Assembly: GCA_054601695.1 (NCBI GenBank)
Contig: BAAHQB010000076.1
Span: 62,001-126,000, forward strand
DNA length: 64,000 bases
Direction of reading: 5' to 3'
Origin: Amorphochlora amoebiformis
Lineage: Eukaryota; Cercozoa; Chlorarachniophyceae
The notes under the pieces are model-generated. The model made no database searches, was not told the DNA's origin, and worked only from the letters and a program-made list of their open reading frames with translations. Shown one piece after another: positions 1-64,000 of the stretch (position 1 is its first letter; each line of letters begins with the position of its first letter). A program made the position numbers and the translations under genes.

Positions 1-47
1 TATATAAATGTATATATATATATATATATATGTTGTATATATATATA

Positions 48-14182
<14,135 letters not shown>

Positions 14183-14400
14183 CCAGGCCGATATTTAAAC
14201 ATTTGATTTTTATTCGTCGGCTCTAAGAGTATTAAGCCGAAAAGATATATAATGGGTTCCGACCCTGTCATCAACGCCCGTCACACTTCACCTCCACACG
14301 AACGCCGGCCCGCGAGACGACCCGCGCGATGTCTGACGAGGTTACACTGCCAGCGATCCGGAATTGTGCACTTGAACCGTTATCGATTATGATATAACAC
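14183..14400. promoter_or_regulatory. Divergent intergenic region, gene 1 / primase
   Basis: This is the only space between the putative start of the minus-strand gene and the primase start, so it should hold both promoters. It is free of microsatellites and GC-richer than its surroundings. A/T-rich boxes at about 14192 (gatatttaaac) and 14244 (gatatataatg) could be core elements. It may also contain a primase 5' exon (ATG TCT GAC GAG at 14329-14340, then gttaca). This is inferred from position only. Confidence 0.4.
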
Positions 14401-15827
14401 ATGTATGATGTATCTGCACAGAAAATTCCGACGAAAAGGCAGAGGACGGAGGAGAAATCCTCGCCCAAAATCGCGATGGACGTCGAGTCCAAGAGCTGGA
14501 AGCCCACGAAATTCGGGGGGCTCAGCGACGAGACCCTTCGCATGTATTACAGCCGACTCTTTCCGTTCAAGTGCATGTACCGATGGTTGAGCTACTGCAA
14601 CCGTGCTGACTCAACCGACCAGCTGAGCGAGAAAGATTTCTTCATGAGGAGGGAGTTCTCATTCACACTCACGGGAGATATCTACATCCGATATCTCACC
14701 TTCAAGAACGAGAGTGAGTATAAAGACGCCTATTTGAAACGTCTCCCAATCAAAACGGATATCGGTGCCATCTTCAACGCCCCCCCTAAACAACACAACG
14801 CCGTGTCGTCGTTTAAGCCGGTTGAAAAGGTTAGGGCATATTCCTACATATGGTTGTCTCACATATACTTCCCTTCTTATCATGGAGCTTCTAATGAAAT
14901 CTTCCCAACTCACAGGAGCTGGTGTTCGATATCGATATGACCGACTACGACGACGTTCGCACTTGCTGTTCAGACGCCAAAATCTGCCCTCGATGCTGGA
15001 AGCTGATGACAGTGGCAATCAAGGTGCTCAACGTAGCCCTTCGGGATGACTTCGGCTTCAAGCACCTGCTCTGGGTGTATTCGGGCCGTCGTGGGGTCCA
15101 CTGCTGGGTGTGTGATAGCAGAGCCCGCAAGTTAAATGACAGCGGCCGTGCTGCCGTGGTTTCCTATTTATCGGCCTATACTGGGGGGGAGAAGGGGCAG
15201 AAAGTGCGATTACGTAACCCCATCCACCCATCATTAAACCGAGCGCTCAAGATAACCGAGCCAGAGTTCAAGGAGTACTGCGAGGATCAGGGTCTCCTTG
15301 GCAGCGAAGAGAGGTGGAAGGTCATCCTGGATATGGTTCCCGAGGTGCGGATCAAGCAAGATCTCCATGCTAGGTGGAAGGATAGCTCAGCAGATGCATC
15401 CGCCAAGATTGATCAACTGAGGAAGGAGATCCGGAAGGATATCTCCTCAAGCAAGTTCTCCAAAGTTCGCAACACTTACGAGGAGATCGTATTTGCTCAC
15501 CTCTACCCAAGATTGGACGTCAATGTTAGTAAGGGCATGAACCACTTGCTCAAGAGTCCTTGGTCCGTCCACCCTAAGACTGGGCGCGTCTGTGTGCCCA
15601 TCGATCCTGACAACTGCGAGGACTTCGACCCATTCTCCGTCCCAACGATCGAAGATCTTCTGTCTGATATCAACTCATACAAAGGGAAGGAGAAAGTCCA
15701 GGACTGGGCCAAGACTCGAATGGCTCCGTACCTGGAGTTCTTCAAGACCAAATTCCTTCAGCCTCTCGAGGCAAGTATTCGCGCAAAGAGGAGGGAGATT
15801 GCGACGAAGTCCGACATGACGTTCTAG
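14401..15827 (+). CDS. PRIM1: DNA primase small (catalytic) subunit
   Basis: This subunit makes the RNA primers of the DNA polymerase alpha-primase complex in the nucleus. Two exons, 14401-14829 and 14916-15827, are split by an 86 nt phase-0 intron whose donor reads gttagggc. The product is 446 aa; human PRIM1 has 420. Visible family signatures: RREFSFTL and DIYIRY near the N-terminus; FDIDMTDYDD with the catalytic D-x-D just after the intron; a zinc site CCSDAKICPRCW; SGRRGVHCWVCD; and PRLDVNVSKGMNHLLKSPWS with HPKTGR. The intron falls inside the catalytic motif block. The start is ambiguous: 14401 is the most upstream in-frame ATG and 14476 is another. A spliced start at 14329 (MSDE joined to KIPTKRQR across gttaca...cacag, 14341-14421) is attractive because tatctgcacag is a good acceptor. 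KRQR may be a nuclear localisation signal. Coding DNA is GC-rich and repeat-free, unlike both neighbours. Confidence 0.97.
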
Positions 15828-16138
15828 AGGCGGTCTGGGTTAAAGCTTGCAACCAAGTATGGGAGGAGGGAGGCTATAAGGTTGTCAATTGGTAAACGTT
15901 TAGCTCTGCGTAATGGCATCGTCAGACTGAATTGCCAAAAGTTATTCCAATCATTTACGCTTCAAAAGGTGTCTAGCGAATTCGAACTTCAGGGAAAAAA
16001 GTTTACATACATATGGGTCATGAATCATGATGTATGTTTAATCTGGTTAATACACTATGATCACAGTCCTAGTATCATTATTGTGAACATTCAACGAGAC
16101 GTTAGACCTATCATGTTATTATAATCCATAATGTTTAC

Positions 16139-16181
<43 letters not shown>

Positions 16182-16227
16182 CAAAGAGAGAATTCTATAT
16201 CTCTTTTCATTATTTCTATGTGTATAA

Positions 16228-16265
<38 letters not shown>

Positions 16266-16350
16266 TGCCATGATCTAGTGATATATGAGTACATAGATAT
16301 ATCTAGATATATGTATGTACTAGTATACACATATACATTATATATACTAG

Positions 16351-16384
<34 letters not shown>

Positions 16385-16427
16385 GTATATATTACATATC
16401 AGAAATTCTCATGTATTATGTACACAC

Positions 16428-16473
<46 letters not shown>

Positions 16474-16532
16474 TATATCTGATATAATAATTATATTCTA
16501 GATATTGATACATACATACATACATATATATG

Positions 16533-16563
<31 letters not shown>

Positions 16564-16591
16564 TCAAGTTGATATTAGCGAGTATCATTAC

Positions 16592-16625
<34 letters not shown>

Positions 16626-16631
16626 GTATAA

Positions 16632-16664
<33 letters not shown>

Positions 16665-16859
16665 CATATTTATCCACACATTTACATACACAACAACACA
16701 TTTTCAGATTTTCCAAAATCCATCTTTTTCTTCCCAAAGTCAAAATCTCATGTTCACTCACCACTGCTTAGATTGCCCTCGGGAGCCCCATACATATACG
16801 TGTGGTGTTGATATGCATAATATGTACACGTGGGGCACGTGTACATGCACGTGCCAAGT
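15828..16859. other. Convergent intergenic region, primase / CCA enzyme
   Basis: About 300 bp of unique sequence after the primase stop is followed by TA and CATA microsatellites (16141-16670) and a unique segment (16680-16859). No gene was recognised. Both flanking genes end here, so it should contain two polyadenylation regions. Confidence 0.6.
16824..16844. other. Perfect inverted repeat with two CACGTG cores
   Basis: Nine-base arms GTACACGTG and CACGTGTAC flank a GGG spacer. A third CACGTG lies at 16848-16853. The repeat begins 16 nt past the CCA-enzyme stop codon in its direction of transcription, so it could be a 3'-UTR hairpin. CACGTG is also the G-box/E-box core. Confidence 0.7.
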
Positions 16860-38025
<21,166 letters not shown>

Positions 38026-38219
38026 AAACTTAGGTGATTATCAATGTTTTCAATATCTTTCTGACCATTATGGTTGAATTTAGGCGAAATCTTGATGAGA
38101 TGTCTCGGAACGTATCCGGCTAGGCTTAGGTGTAAGGTGATGTGTTGATGGATGTATGGATGGAGGGAGGGATGTATGGATGGGTGTATGTTTTGTGTGT
38201 GTGTATGTGTGTATGTATG

Positions 38220-38268
<49 letters not shown>

Positions 38269-38315
38269 CATACTGACGGAGGGAAAATATATTAAATACA
38301 TATACATATTACATC

Positions 38316-38350
<35 letters not shown>

Positions 38351-39468
38351 CACATTTGTAGACCTGCTCGGCCAGTGGATGCAAAGCGAAGGTTATACCT
38401 GACGGATTATTACTATGCATTATATACATATATAAAAATATATATATAAAAATATATATACATATATATATATATATGTGTGGAACAAATAAAAAAAAAA
38501 CGTCCTTCCGACCCATAGCATCATATACCATCTATCTAAAGATATGCATACATATGTACGATCCATATCAACTCTCAAAAACACGTACACAAGTGAGAGC
38601 AAGACAAGAAGAAAAGATTAGTTGCGTACACACCCATGCAGTCTACGAGGGGAGAGGATCGATGAGAGATACACTTTAGAGCTCACAGACGGGCGGGTCC
38701 GAACCTCCTCGCCACAGCGATGAAACACGGGCGGTCTAACGGTATCAAAGGTTCGAAAATTAGGGCATACAGGAGTGGAAACAATAATGGTTTTTTTTCA
38801 CGCGTGATGGAGAGTTATGTCCCTTTTTATATCGCAAATATTCACCCCGTTATGCGTCGGGAATACCTGGGGAAATGTTTGCACAGATGGTTGTGGGTGC
38901 TGTCATGGGTCATGGGTCATGGGTCGTAAACGAATAAAAAAGGTGGATGGGAAGGAATTGGACGTACATGGGGCCTAAAGCATGTTTATCGACCCGTGAA
39001 ATCATGAAATCGTCCAGGTTTACATGTAATTTGGTTGTGTTTTCAACACGTAAGGAGCTTTGGACATCTATCAACAATGTGACCTTGACTCGATCTGTGA
39101 GAGATGCGAGCTGTGCATGAGCGCCAGGCAAGGAATGGCCATAAATATGACATTCCTTTCGTACCGATAAGAGCGCTTCACCACCCGACCACGCCAGTAC
39201 AGTGGAGAGAGCTGGCGGATGCGTGTGAGCCTCATCCGGGATATATTGACACGTGTCCCAGAACTATGTGACACACTGCTAAGTATCACAGTATATAACG
39301 TGACGTAGCACCAAGTCATTAGTTTTCGAAAATACAGCGTGACAGGGCCCAATGTATGATGTGTGAGTCAGTGTGACTTCCCGTTAAATAGCAACGGCAC
39401 CCAACGGTACCCAATATTTCTCTAACTTATCGGCTCGAACGGCCCTTAGAGTCAGAAGCCACCCGACG
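38026..39468. promoter_or_regulatory. Divergent intergenic region, CCA enzyme / SBPase
   Basis: About 1.4 kb separates two divergent starts. A short minisatellite-like and TA part (38140-38480) sits in the middle; 38480-39468 is unique and GC-balanced. No coding gene was recognised; the short open frames here lack family motifs. A palindromic G-box lies at 39248-39257. Confidence 0.5.
39248..39257. promoter_or_regulatory. Palindromic G-box GACACGTGTC upstream of SBPase
   Basis: The ten-base palindrome gacacgtgtc lies 212 bp upstream of the SBPase ATG. The identical ten bases occur at 60294-60303 in the promoter of the other plastid-targeted gene. CACGTG is the binding core of bHLH and bZIP factors that control light-responsive genes in plants; the same use here is inference. 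Confidence 0.45.
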
Positions 39469-40963
39469 ATGGATTCTTATACGAGTTACGCACCCGCGAA
39501 GCCGGTGTCCCGCTGTGCCACCATCAGCATCGGCATCAATGCCGTCCTTGCTACGGTCGGCGTTCTTGCTGTCGCTTCTTCGTCTTTCGGTAAGTGTTTT
39601 TCGAATCCAATCCAAAGATAAAAATCTGAGCAGATACGTCGCTCTTGTAGCATCCGCGGACATCGGAGCTGCTGTTCGCTATGCCCAGCCGGCTACCGTC
39701 GCCCGTGTTGGTCGCGTCTCTGCTATGCCCCAAATGGTGAGTAACCGTTTGAGGTACTTTTGTGTCTTGATCGGGACTCTTATTTGTATATTTTCCTATG
39801 ATTAGGGATTCATGCGCCAGGCTCGTCCCGCTTTCAACCAGGCCCCCAAAGTCAACGCTGGCCGTATGAACATGGCTGTCAACTCTGCCCTTGAGGCTCC
39901 CCCTACTGTTGATAACTCTCCCTCCATCGAGGAGTTCCTATCCGGCACTGAGCCCAGGCTTTCGAAGGCCGTCATGGCCATGTTCAACGCTTGTAAGGAG
40001 ATCGGCTACAAGATCCGTACCGCCTCCTGTGACAAGCAGGCTTGTTTCAACGCTTTCGGCGATGAACAGCTTGCTATCGACGTTCTCGCTGACAACGTCA
40101 TCTTTGAGAACCTCAGGGCCTCTGGTGCTGTTGCCACCGCTTCTTCGGAGGAGGAGCCCACCGAGGTCAACATGGGCGGAACCGGCTACTCGGTTGCCTT
40201 CGACCCCCTGGACGGATCTTCCATCATCGACACCAACTTCGCTGTCGGAACCATCTTCGGAATCTGGCCTGGAGCCAGGCTCACTGGTGTTAAGGGAACT
40301 GAGCAGAAGGTATTAGATACGTGTCCCAAATTCATTCAACTGAACTCGAATTATTCAACTTTTTATAGGCTGCCGGACTCGGTGTTTACGGTCCCCGTAC
40401 CACCATCACCCTCGCCGTTGACGGCATCCCGGGTGCCCACGAGTTCCTCCTCATCGACGACATGTCTTCCCGTCATGGCCAGTGGGTTCTCTCTCAGAGC
40501 TTCCACACTATCGGCGAGGGAAAGCTTTTCGCTCCTGGAAACCTCCGTGCCACCCTCGATAACCCGGGTTACGCTGATCTTTTCAAGTACTGGTATGGCG
40601 ATGATTGCAATAAGATATGAATTAGAAATCTGATCTACTATCCCACCTATCTACAGGTACGACAACCAGTACCAGCTCCGCTACACTGGTGGTATGGTTC
40701 CTGACGTCAACCAGATCATGGTTAAGGGTAAGGGAATCTTCGTTAACGCTGCTTCCAAGAACGCCAAGGCCAAGCTCCGTCTTCTCTACGAGGCTCACCC
40801 CACCGGATACATCATTGAGAAGGCCGGCGGAAGGTCGTCTGATGGCGAGCAGTCTGTGCTCAACCTTATGGTTCAGGCAACCGAGGACCGCACCCAGGTT
40901 GCCTACGGTTCCGCCGGTGAGGTCTCCCGCTTCGAGCAATTTGTTGGAAGGAGGTTCATCTAA
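39469..40963 (+). CDS. SBPASE: Plastid sedoheptulose-1,7-bisphosphatase
   Basis: The enzyme dephosphorylates sedoheptulose-1,7-bisphosphate in the Calvin-Benson cycle in the plastid stroma. Exons are 39469-39589, 39651-39736, 39806-40309, 40369-40592 and 40657-40963; introns are 59-69 nt, GT-AG and phase-consistent. The product is 413 aa. Signatures: SFGDEQLA-like [17 protein letters not shown], the metal site [37 protein letters not shown] [21 protein letters not shown] and [14 protein letters not shown] [10 protein letters not shown]. The pattern fits SBPase rather than FBPase. CDKQAC keeps the C-x4-C spacing of the thioredoxin-regulated pair of plant SBPase (CGGTAC). The N-terminus is bipartite: a hydrophobic signal-like segment ([17 protein letters not shown]), then SSSFA, where Phe sits as in the ASAFA-type site of complex plastids, then a transit-like stretch. 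The first intron falls exactly at this junction. The acceptor at 39650 was chosen because the nearer one at 39633 shifts the frame to a stop. Confidence 0.96.
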
Positions 40964-41387
40964 ATTTCTGAGCTCAGTAGAATCGCAGCTCTTTCTGCAT
41001 GCACCGTGTGCCTGACAGCGACACCCGGATTTTTTAATAAGTACGCGCGCGCCGCGGTTTTATTTTTTCAATTACAACTCCCGTACGTACCCAGTGGTGT
41101 TATTGGTACAGTACTGACACAGTTTCAAACATTTGCATCTAGATCTAGTAGATGTACATATAATTAACATGCTAATTAAACTAGTTAAACCTAGTGTAAT
41201 CTAGTAATATTGAACTCATAATATACTAGAATGGTGGATGTTTCTATTATTGGTCATATAGTACTAGTACATATTTCAGATAGAATATATATACATCATC
41301 ACGGTGTACAAGTTATATATATATATAGTATAATAAGTATATATATATAAACATAGATAATGATTTAGCAGTTGCTTCTTTACGGAA
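40964..41387. other. Convergent intergenic region, SBPase / NOP2
   Basis: This 424 bp AT-rich spacer lies between two stop codons, with short TA tracts near 41290-41350. No gene or clear structured element was seen. It should hold both 3' ends. Confidence 0.6.
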
Positions 41388-60003
<18,616 letters not shown>

Positions 60004-60444
60004 TTCCTTGAAAGTTACCAAGCTGGAGGAATGAGAAATGTATACAATGAAGTCGTGACCACGAAGAAGGGACCATTTGGATCAACAACCCGACATGACA
60101 AACATGTCCGCAACCCTTCCCCCCCTATGCCGCCCGAAAAATTGAAAAAAATATTGAGGCCGAGGAACTCAAGACATATCCAATCCTTTCACCTATTGGC
60201 CTGAGCTCTCGATGCTTCTAGATAGAAAGGGTAGAAGTTGGAAGGGGAGCCTCACCGCTGGTGCCGGACCCTCGGGCGATCGGCGTTATTAGCGACACGT
60301 GTCAGTTCGAAATGTCCCGGGGATGTCCGAAAGTGTGACACAACGACCTGTTCTAGGAAAAAAAATGTGACAAGTCGAAGTATCACACAGAATTCTAAAA
60401 ATTTCGCGGTTGTCTAAAATCGATTCGACCAACCCGCTCCACCC
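60004..60444. promoter_or_regulatory. Divergent promoter region, NOP2 / plastid-targeted gene
   Basis: 441 bp of unique, microsatellite-free sequence lies between two divergent ATGs. It contains the palindrome gacacgtgtc at 60294-60303, identical to the one upstream of SBPase. A second inverted pair gtgtcagttcgaa / gtgacaagtcgaa lies at about 60300 and 60367. Function is inferred from position. Confidence 0.5.
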
Positions 60445-61386
60445 ATGTCCATGGCAACCTCGAGCGGGTTTTACGCCCTCTTTCTCGCGACATCCGGTCT
60501 CCTTCTTCTCTCTTTGACCCAATCGATCCAAAAATCTCCCCAAAATCTGGGCCGAGCCGCCGTATCGAGCAGGGTTCCCGCAAAATTGTCGATATTTCCC
60601 CGCCACTCTCGCCGCACGCCGTCGTGCATTCGACGCCTCGACGCCCCGAGGTCTGGAGGCTTCGGTTCGACCACCGACGCTCCACAGGCAGAACGTAAGT
60701 CGAAATCGCGAAACCATGAAGAGAGAATGAGGTCTGAGAGTGAGAGGGGAAGGGAATCCGACCCACATGGTACCCATTCTCTTATATGTTTCTGTTGTTT
60801 GTTGTTTTGGTACAATTTTGGGGGTGGGTGGGGATGTGGCGCTACAGGGAAGGTGCCTCAGGACTTGGCACTGATGTCAACGCTACTTCCCAAGGTATAT
60901 CATGTTCATCGAATCGCATCATCCATTCGTCAACACCGCTCCCGCTTCGCGGACACATTAACACGACATACTTTCACGATGACCAAACCATCCCGCGCAT
61001 CGCATGACCTATCTTAACGGGCGAGGTTGGGGTTCGGCCGAGGTGTGTAAGGGATGTGTCATTTGATTGGGCTCACAATATGTGCGAAGACTTGCCGTTG
61101 ATTTCTTCACGAGTTTTGGTGTGTTTATGGTCAGCTTGGCCAGGCTAAGTGCTTTGGTGTTGACCCAGCGGACTACGTTGAGCAGCCGCCGATCGAGTCT
61201 AAGGTATGGTGAATGTGCGCTTTTATGTGTGTGTTTTTTTCCTTGTGTTCTTTTGGGTGTCTTTGGGAGGATGGGTATTTTTATGTTTGTTTTTTTTTTT
61301 TTCGCGATATGGTTAGTGTTATTATCAATTGTGTAAAATGGAATATTTTTATGATTGTATATATATATATATATATTGTATATATA

Positions 61387-61424
<38 letters not shown>

Positions 61425-61452
61425 GAGAGTGTTTATAAGATATAATGTATAT

Positions 61453-61504
<52 letters not shown>

Positions 61505-61586
61505 TGTATATATATATAATATATAATATATATAAATATATAAACATATAAATATATATGTATAATATATTTATACACATATGCAC

Positions 61587-61662
<76 letters not shown>

Positions 61663-61727
61663 GTGTATATATATATATATATATATAATACATATAAATA
61701 TTCATTTAGGAATATATGATATATATT

Positions 61728-61763
<36 letters not shown>

Positions 61764-61817
61764 ATATATATATATATATATTTATATGGATATATATGTA
61801 TATAGATAATATGATGT

Positions 61818-61862
<45 letters not shown>

Positions 61863-61894
61863 TGTGTGTGTATATATATGTACACACACATATA

Positions 61895-61926
<32 letters not shown>

Positions 61927-62026
61927 TATGTAGACATATATATGTACATATATACATTTATATGTACATATATATATATACATATATTTTATATACATAT
62001 ATATGTACATATATACATTTATATGT

Positions 62027-62086
<60 letters not shown>

Positions 62087-62206
62087 GTAATATATATATA
62101 TATATATATATGTTTATAATATTAATATATATATATATATATATATATAAGCTTGCATCTACGATTGAGAACGTCGCAAAAAAACTTGAGGAAAACTTTG
62201 CAAAGG

Positions 62207-62304
<98 letters not shown>

Positions 62305-62613
62305 CATATATCTATACATCTATATATATACATACATATATATATATGTATATTATATATATACATATATATATATATACATCGTGATAGACGCTTCGGT
62401 ATAAGTTTGGGTTTGTTGTTTGCAGTATGAGCCTATACACAACACATTTGTGTTGTGATAGACGCCTTTGATGTGTGAATTTCCTTTTGCATGTGACACA
62501 TTCAATGGGGGTCGGGTTTGAGTTTGGTAAAATCATCTAATTTTATATAGACCGTGTATATATATATATATATATATGTATGTATATATATATGTACACG
62601 TGTGTGTGTGTAA

Positions 62614-62655
<42 letters not shown>

Positions 62656-63085
62656 GTTATATATAATTATGATATTTAGTGCATACATTTATACAACATA
62701 CATATATATAACATATATATATATATATATACACATATATGTATATGTGTACCCACTAACTCGAATATCATAAAATTACCTTAACCCTACCCGAATACCC
62801 TAACCCTAACCCTAACCCTAACCCTAACCCTAACCCTAACCCTAACCCTAACCCTAACCACTCGACCCTAACAATAGCCCTAAGTATTCAAGTTTTCCGA
62901 AATAATATTATATCCATACATCTACATTTCTTATATTTACATATTGAAACTCTGATATGGTGAATAATTTCTTATATTTACATATTAAAACTCTGATATG
63001 GTGAATAATTCGGTCTAATTAATAGCGCGGGGGGTACGGAATGTCTGAATGGAGAGAAGTTCTCGAAGGAGAATGGCAGTTGGTA

Positions 63086-63168
<83 letters not shown>

Positions 63169-63188
63169 TATATGTATATGTATGTATA

Positions 63189-63220
<32 letters not shown>

Positions 63221-63277
63221 TATATATGGGGGGTACGGAATGCGAGAAGTTCTCGAAGGAGAATGGCAATTGGTATG

Positions 63278-63312
<35 letters not shown>

Positions 63313-63363
63313 TATATATATATATATATAATTATATATATATAATATATATATATAATGTTA

Positions 63364-63394
<31 letters not shown>

Positions 63395-63424
63395 GTCTGT
63401 GTGTGTGCATATATATTCCTATAC

Positions 63425-63464
<40 letters not shown>

Positions 63465-63664
63465 ATGTGTGTGTATTATGTATGTTAAGAGTTAGGGTGG
63501 TTAGGGTTAGAATAAGGATTGGGTAGAGTTGGTTAGGGTTAGGGTTAGGGTTAGGGTTAGGGTTAGGGTTAGGGTTAGGGTTAGGGTTAGGGTTAGGGAA
63601 GACTATGTACGGTTATAGTTACGGTTCTGGTTAGGATTCGTACATATATGTGTATTTATACAAG

Positions 63665-63757
<93 letters not shown>

Positions 63758-63815
63758 GTGACGGTTTTGGTTAGGATTATGGTTGAATGTACATATATGT
63801 TTATGTATATAAGTG

Positions 63816-63889
<74 letters not shown>

Positions 63890-64000
63890 TATATATATAT
63901 ATATATATATCAACATATACAGCTGTTTACTACCTCGCAAATCTACCGTGACAACCGGGGTGTCACGGGGTATAGCGGTCTACCTGGCTATGGCCTCAAG
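60445..64000 (+). CDS. Plastid-targeted protein, possibly fibrillin-like (partial)
   Basis: Exons 60445-60694, 60848-60894, 61135-61203, 62152-62205, 63026-63082 and 63923-64000 (running off the window) have clean AG/GT borders and matching phases (1, then 0 throughout). The first exon encodes a signal-peptide-like helix ([20 protein letters not shown]), then a Ser/Arg/Pro-rich stretch with few acidic residues, as in complex-plastid presequences. Later exons read [59 protein letters not shown] and [13 protein letters not shown]. The string LEGEWQLLFTTS resembles the start of the PAP/fibrillin domain (Pfam PF04755, consensus near L-G-W-L-L-Y-T-S), a plastid lipid-associated family. That assignment is tentative because the domain is cut by the window edge. 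It is divergent from NOP2. Confidence 0.6.
62778..62886 (-). repeat. CCCTAA array
   Basis: About fifteen units in the plus-strand gene intron between exons 62152-62205 and 63026-63082. Confidence 0.95.
63228..63283 (+). repeat. Donor-side echo of exon 63026-63082
   Basis: It repeats the exon from GGTACGGAATG to the GTATGA donor with an in-frame 9 nt deletion ([13 protein letters not shown]). It lies in the downstream intron, so the side rule also holds on the plus strand. Confidence 0.9.
63490..63600 (+). repeat. TTAGGG array
   Basis: About fifteen units lie in the intron before the last exon of the window. Fragments tggttaggatt follow at about 63620 and 63765. Confidence 0.95.

Noticed and set aside
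38476-39352. Short open frames upstream of SBPase
   Set aside because: No motif, overlapping on both strands, and no splice-consistent partners. A tRNA-like stretch near 39150-39200 lacks a T-arm and a proper B box.
39812-40633. SBPase as a 273-codon unspliced ORF starting at 39812
   Set aside because: It runs through two introns and loses the family sequence after 40309. Splicing restores YGPRTT through the C-terminus.
62440-62500. C2H2 zinc-finger-like peptide on the minus strand (C-x2-C-x12-H)
   Set aside because: The second histidine spacing fails, the frame is a short unspliced ORF, and it lies in an intron of a well-supported plus-strand gene. The region also contains a small cacaacac/gtgttgtg hairpin.

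Overview
The window is nuclear DNA of a photosynthetic eukaryote. It holds a Calvin-cycle sedoheptulose-1,7-bisphosphatase, spliceosomal GT-AG introns and arrays of the TTAGGG telomere unit. Two predicted proteins begin with a signal-peptide-like stretch followed by a Ser/Arg-rich stretch, the layout used for import into a complex (secondary) plastid. An ochrophyte or similar alga is my inference; the species is not determined.

Most long open frames are readings of (TA)n, (CT)n or (TTAGGG)n and mean nothing. The real coding sequence is hidden in 15 to 140 nt islands between TA tracts. Reading the islands on the correct strand and joining them by splice site and phase gives six genes in strict strand alternation: (1) an unrecognised gene on minus, about 48-14182; (2) DNA primase small subunit on plus, 14401-15827; (3) a CCA-adding tRNA nucleotidyltransferase on minus, 16860-38025, 27 exons; (4) SBPase on plus, 39469-40963, 5 exons; (5) the rRNA methyltransferase NOP2 on minus, 41388-60003, 25 exons; (6) a plastid-targeted, possibly fibrillin-like gene on plus from 60445, running off the right edge. 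Genes 1/2, 3/4 and 5/6 are divergent pairs; 2/3 and 4/5 converge.

Primase and SBPase have 59-86 nt introns and look normal. The three minus-strand genes are exploded: NOP2 uses 18.6 kb for 573 codons and the CCA enzyme 21.2 kb for about 551. Their introns are TA tracts, every TTAGGG/CCCTAA array in the window, polypurine tracts and minisatellites.

The most unusual pattern is what I call exon-edge echoes. Copies of an acceptor plus the 5' end of its exon lie in the upstream intron, and copies of the 3' end of an exon plus its donor lie in the downstream intron, each framed by TA tracts. This holds for about 25 exon edges in four genes. A second pattern is that the telomere-type arrays are intronic and several begin or end at a splice site, often beside a dispersed element of about 85 bp.

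The genes share no pathway: replication priming, tRNA 3'-end maturation, rRNA methylation and carbon fixation. What unites the window is its intron biology.
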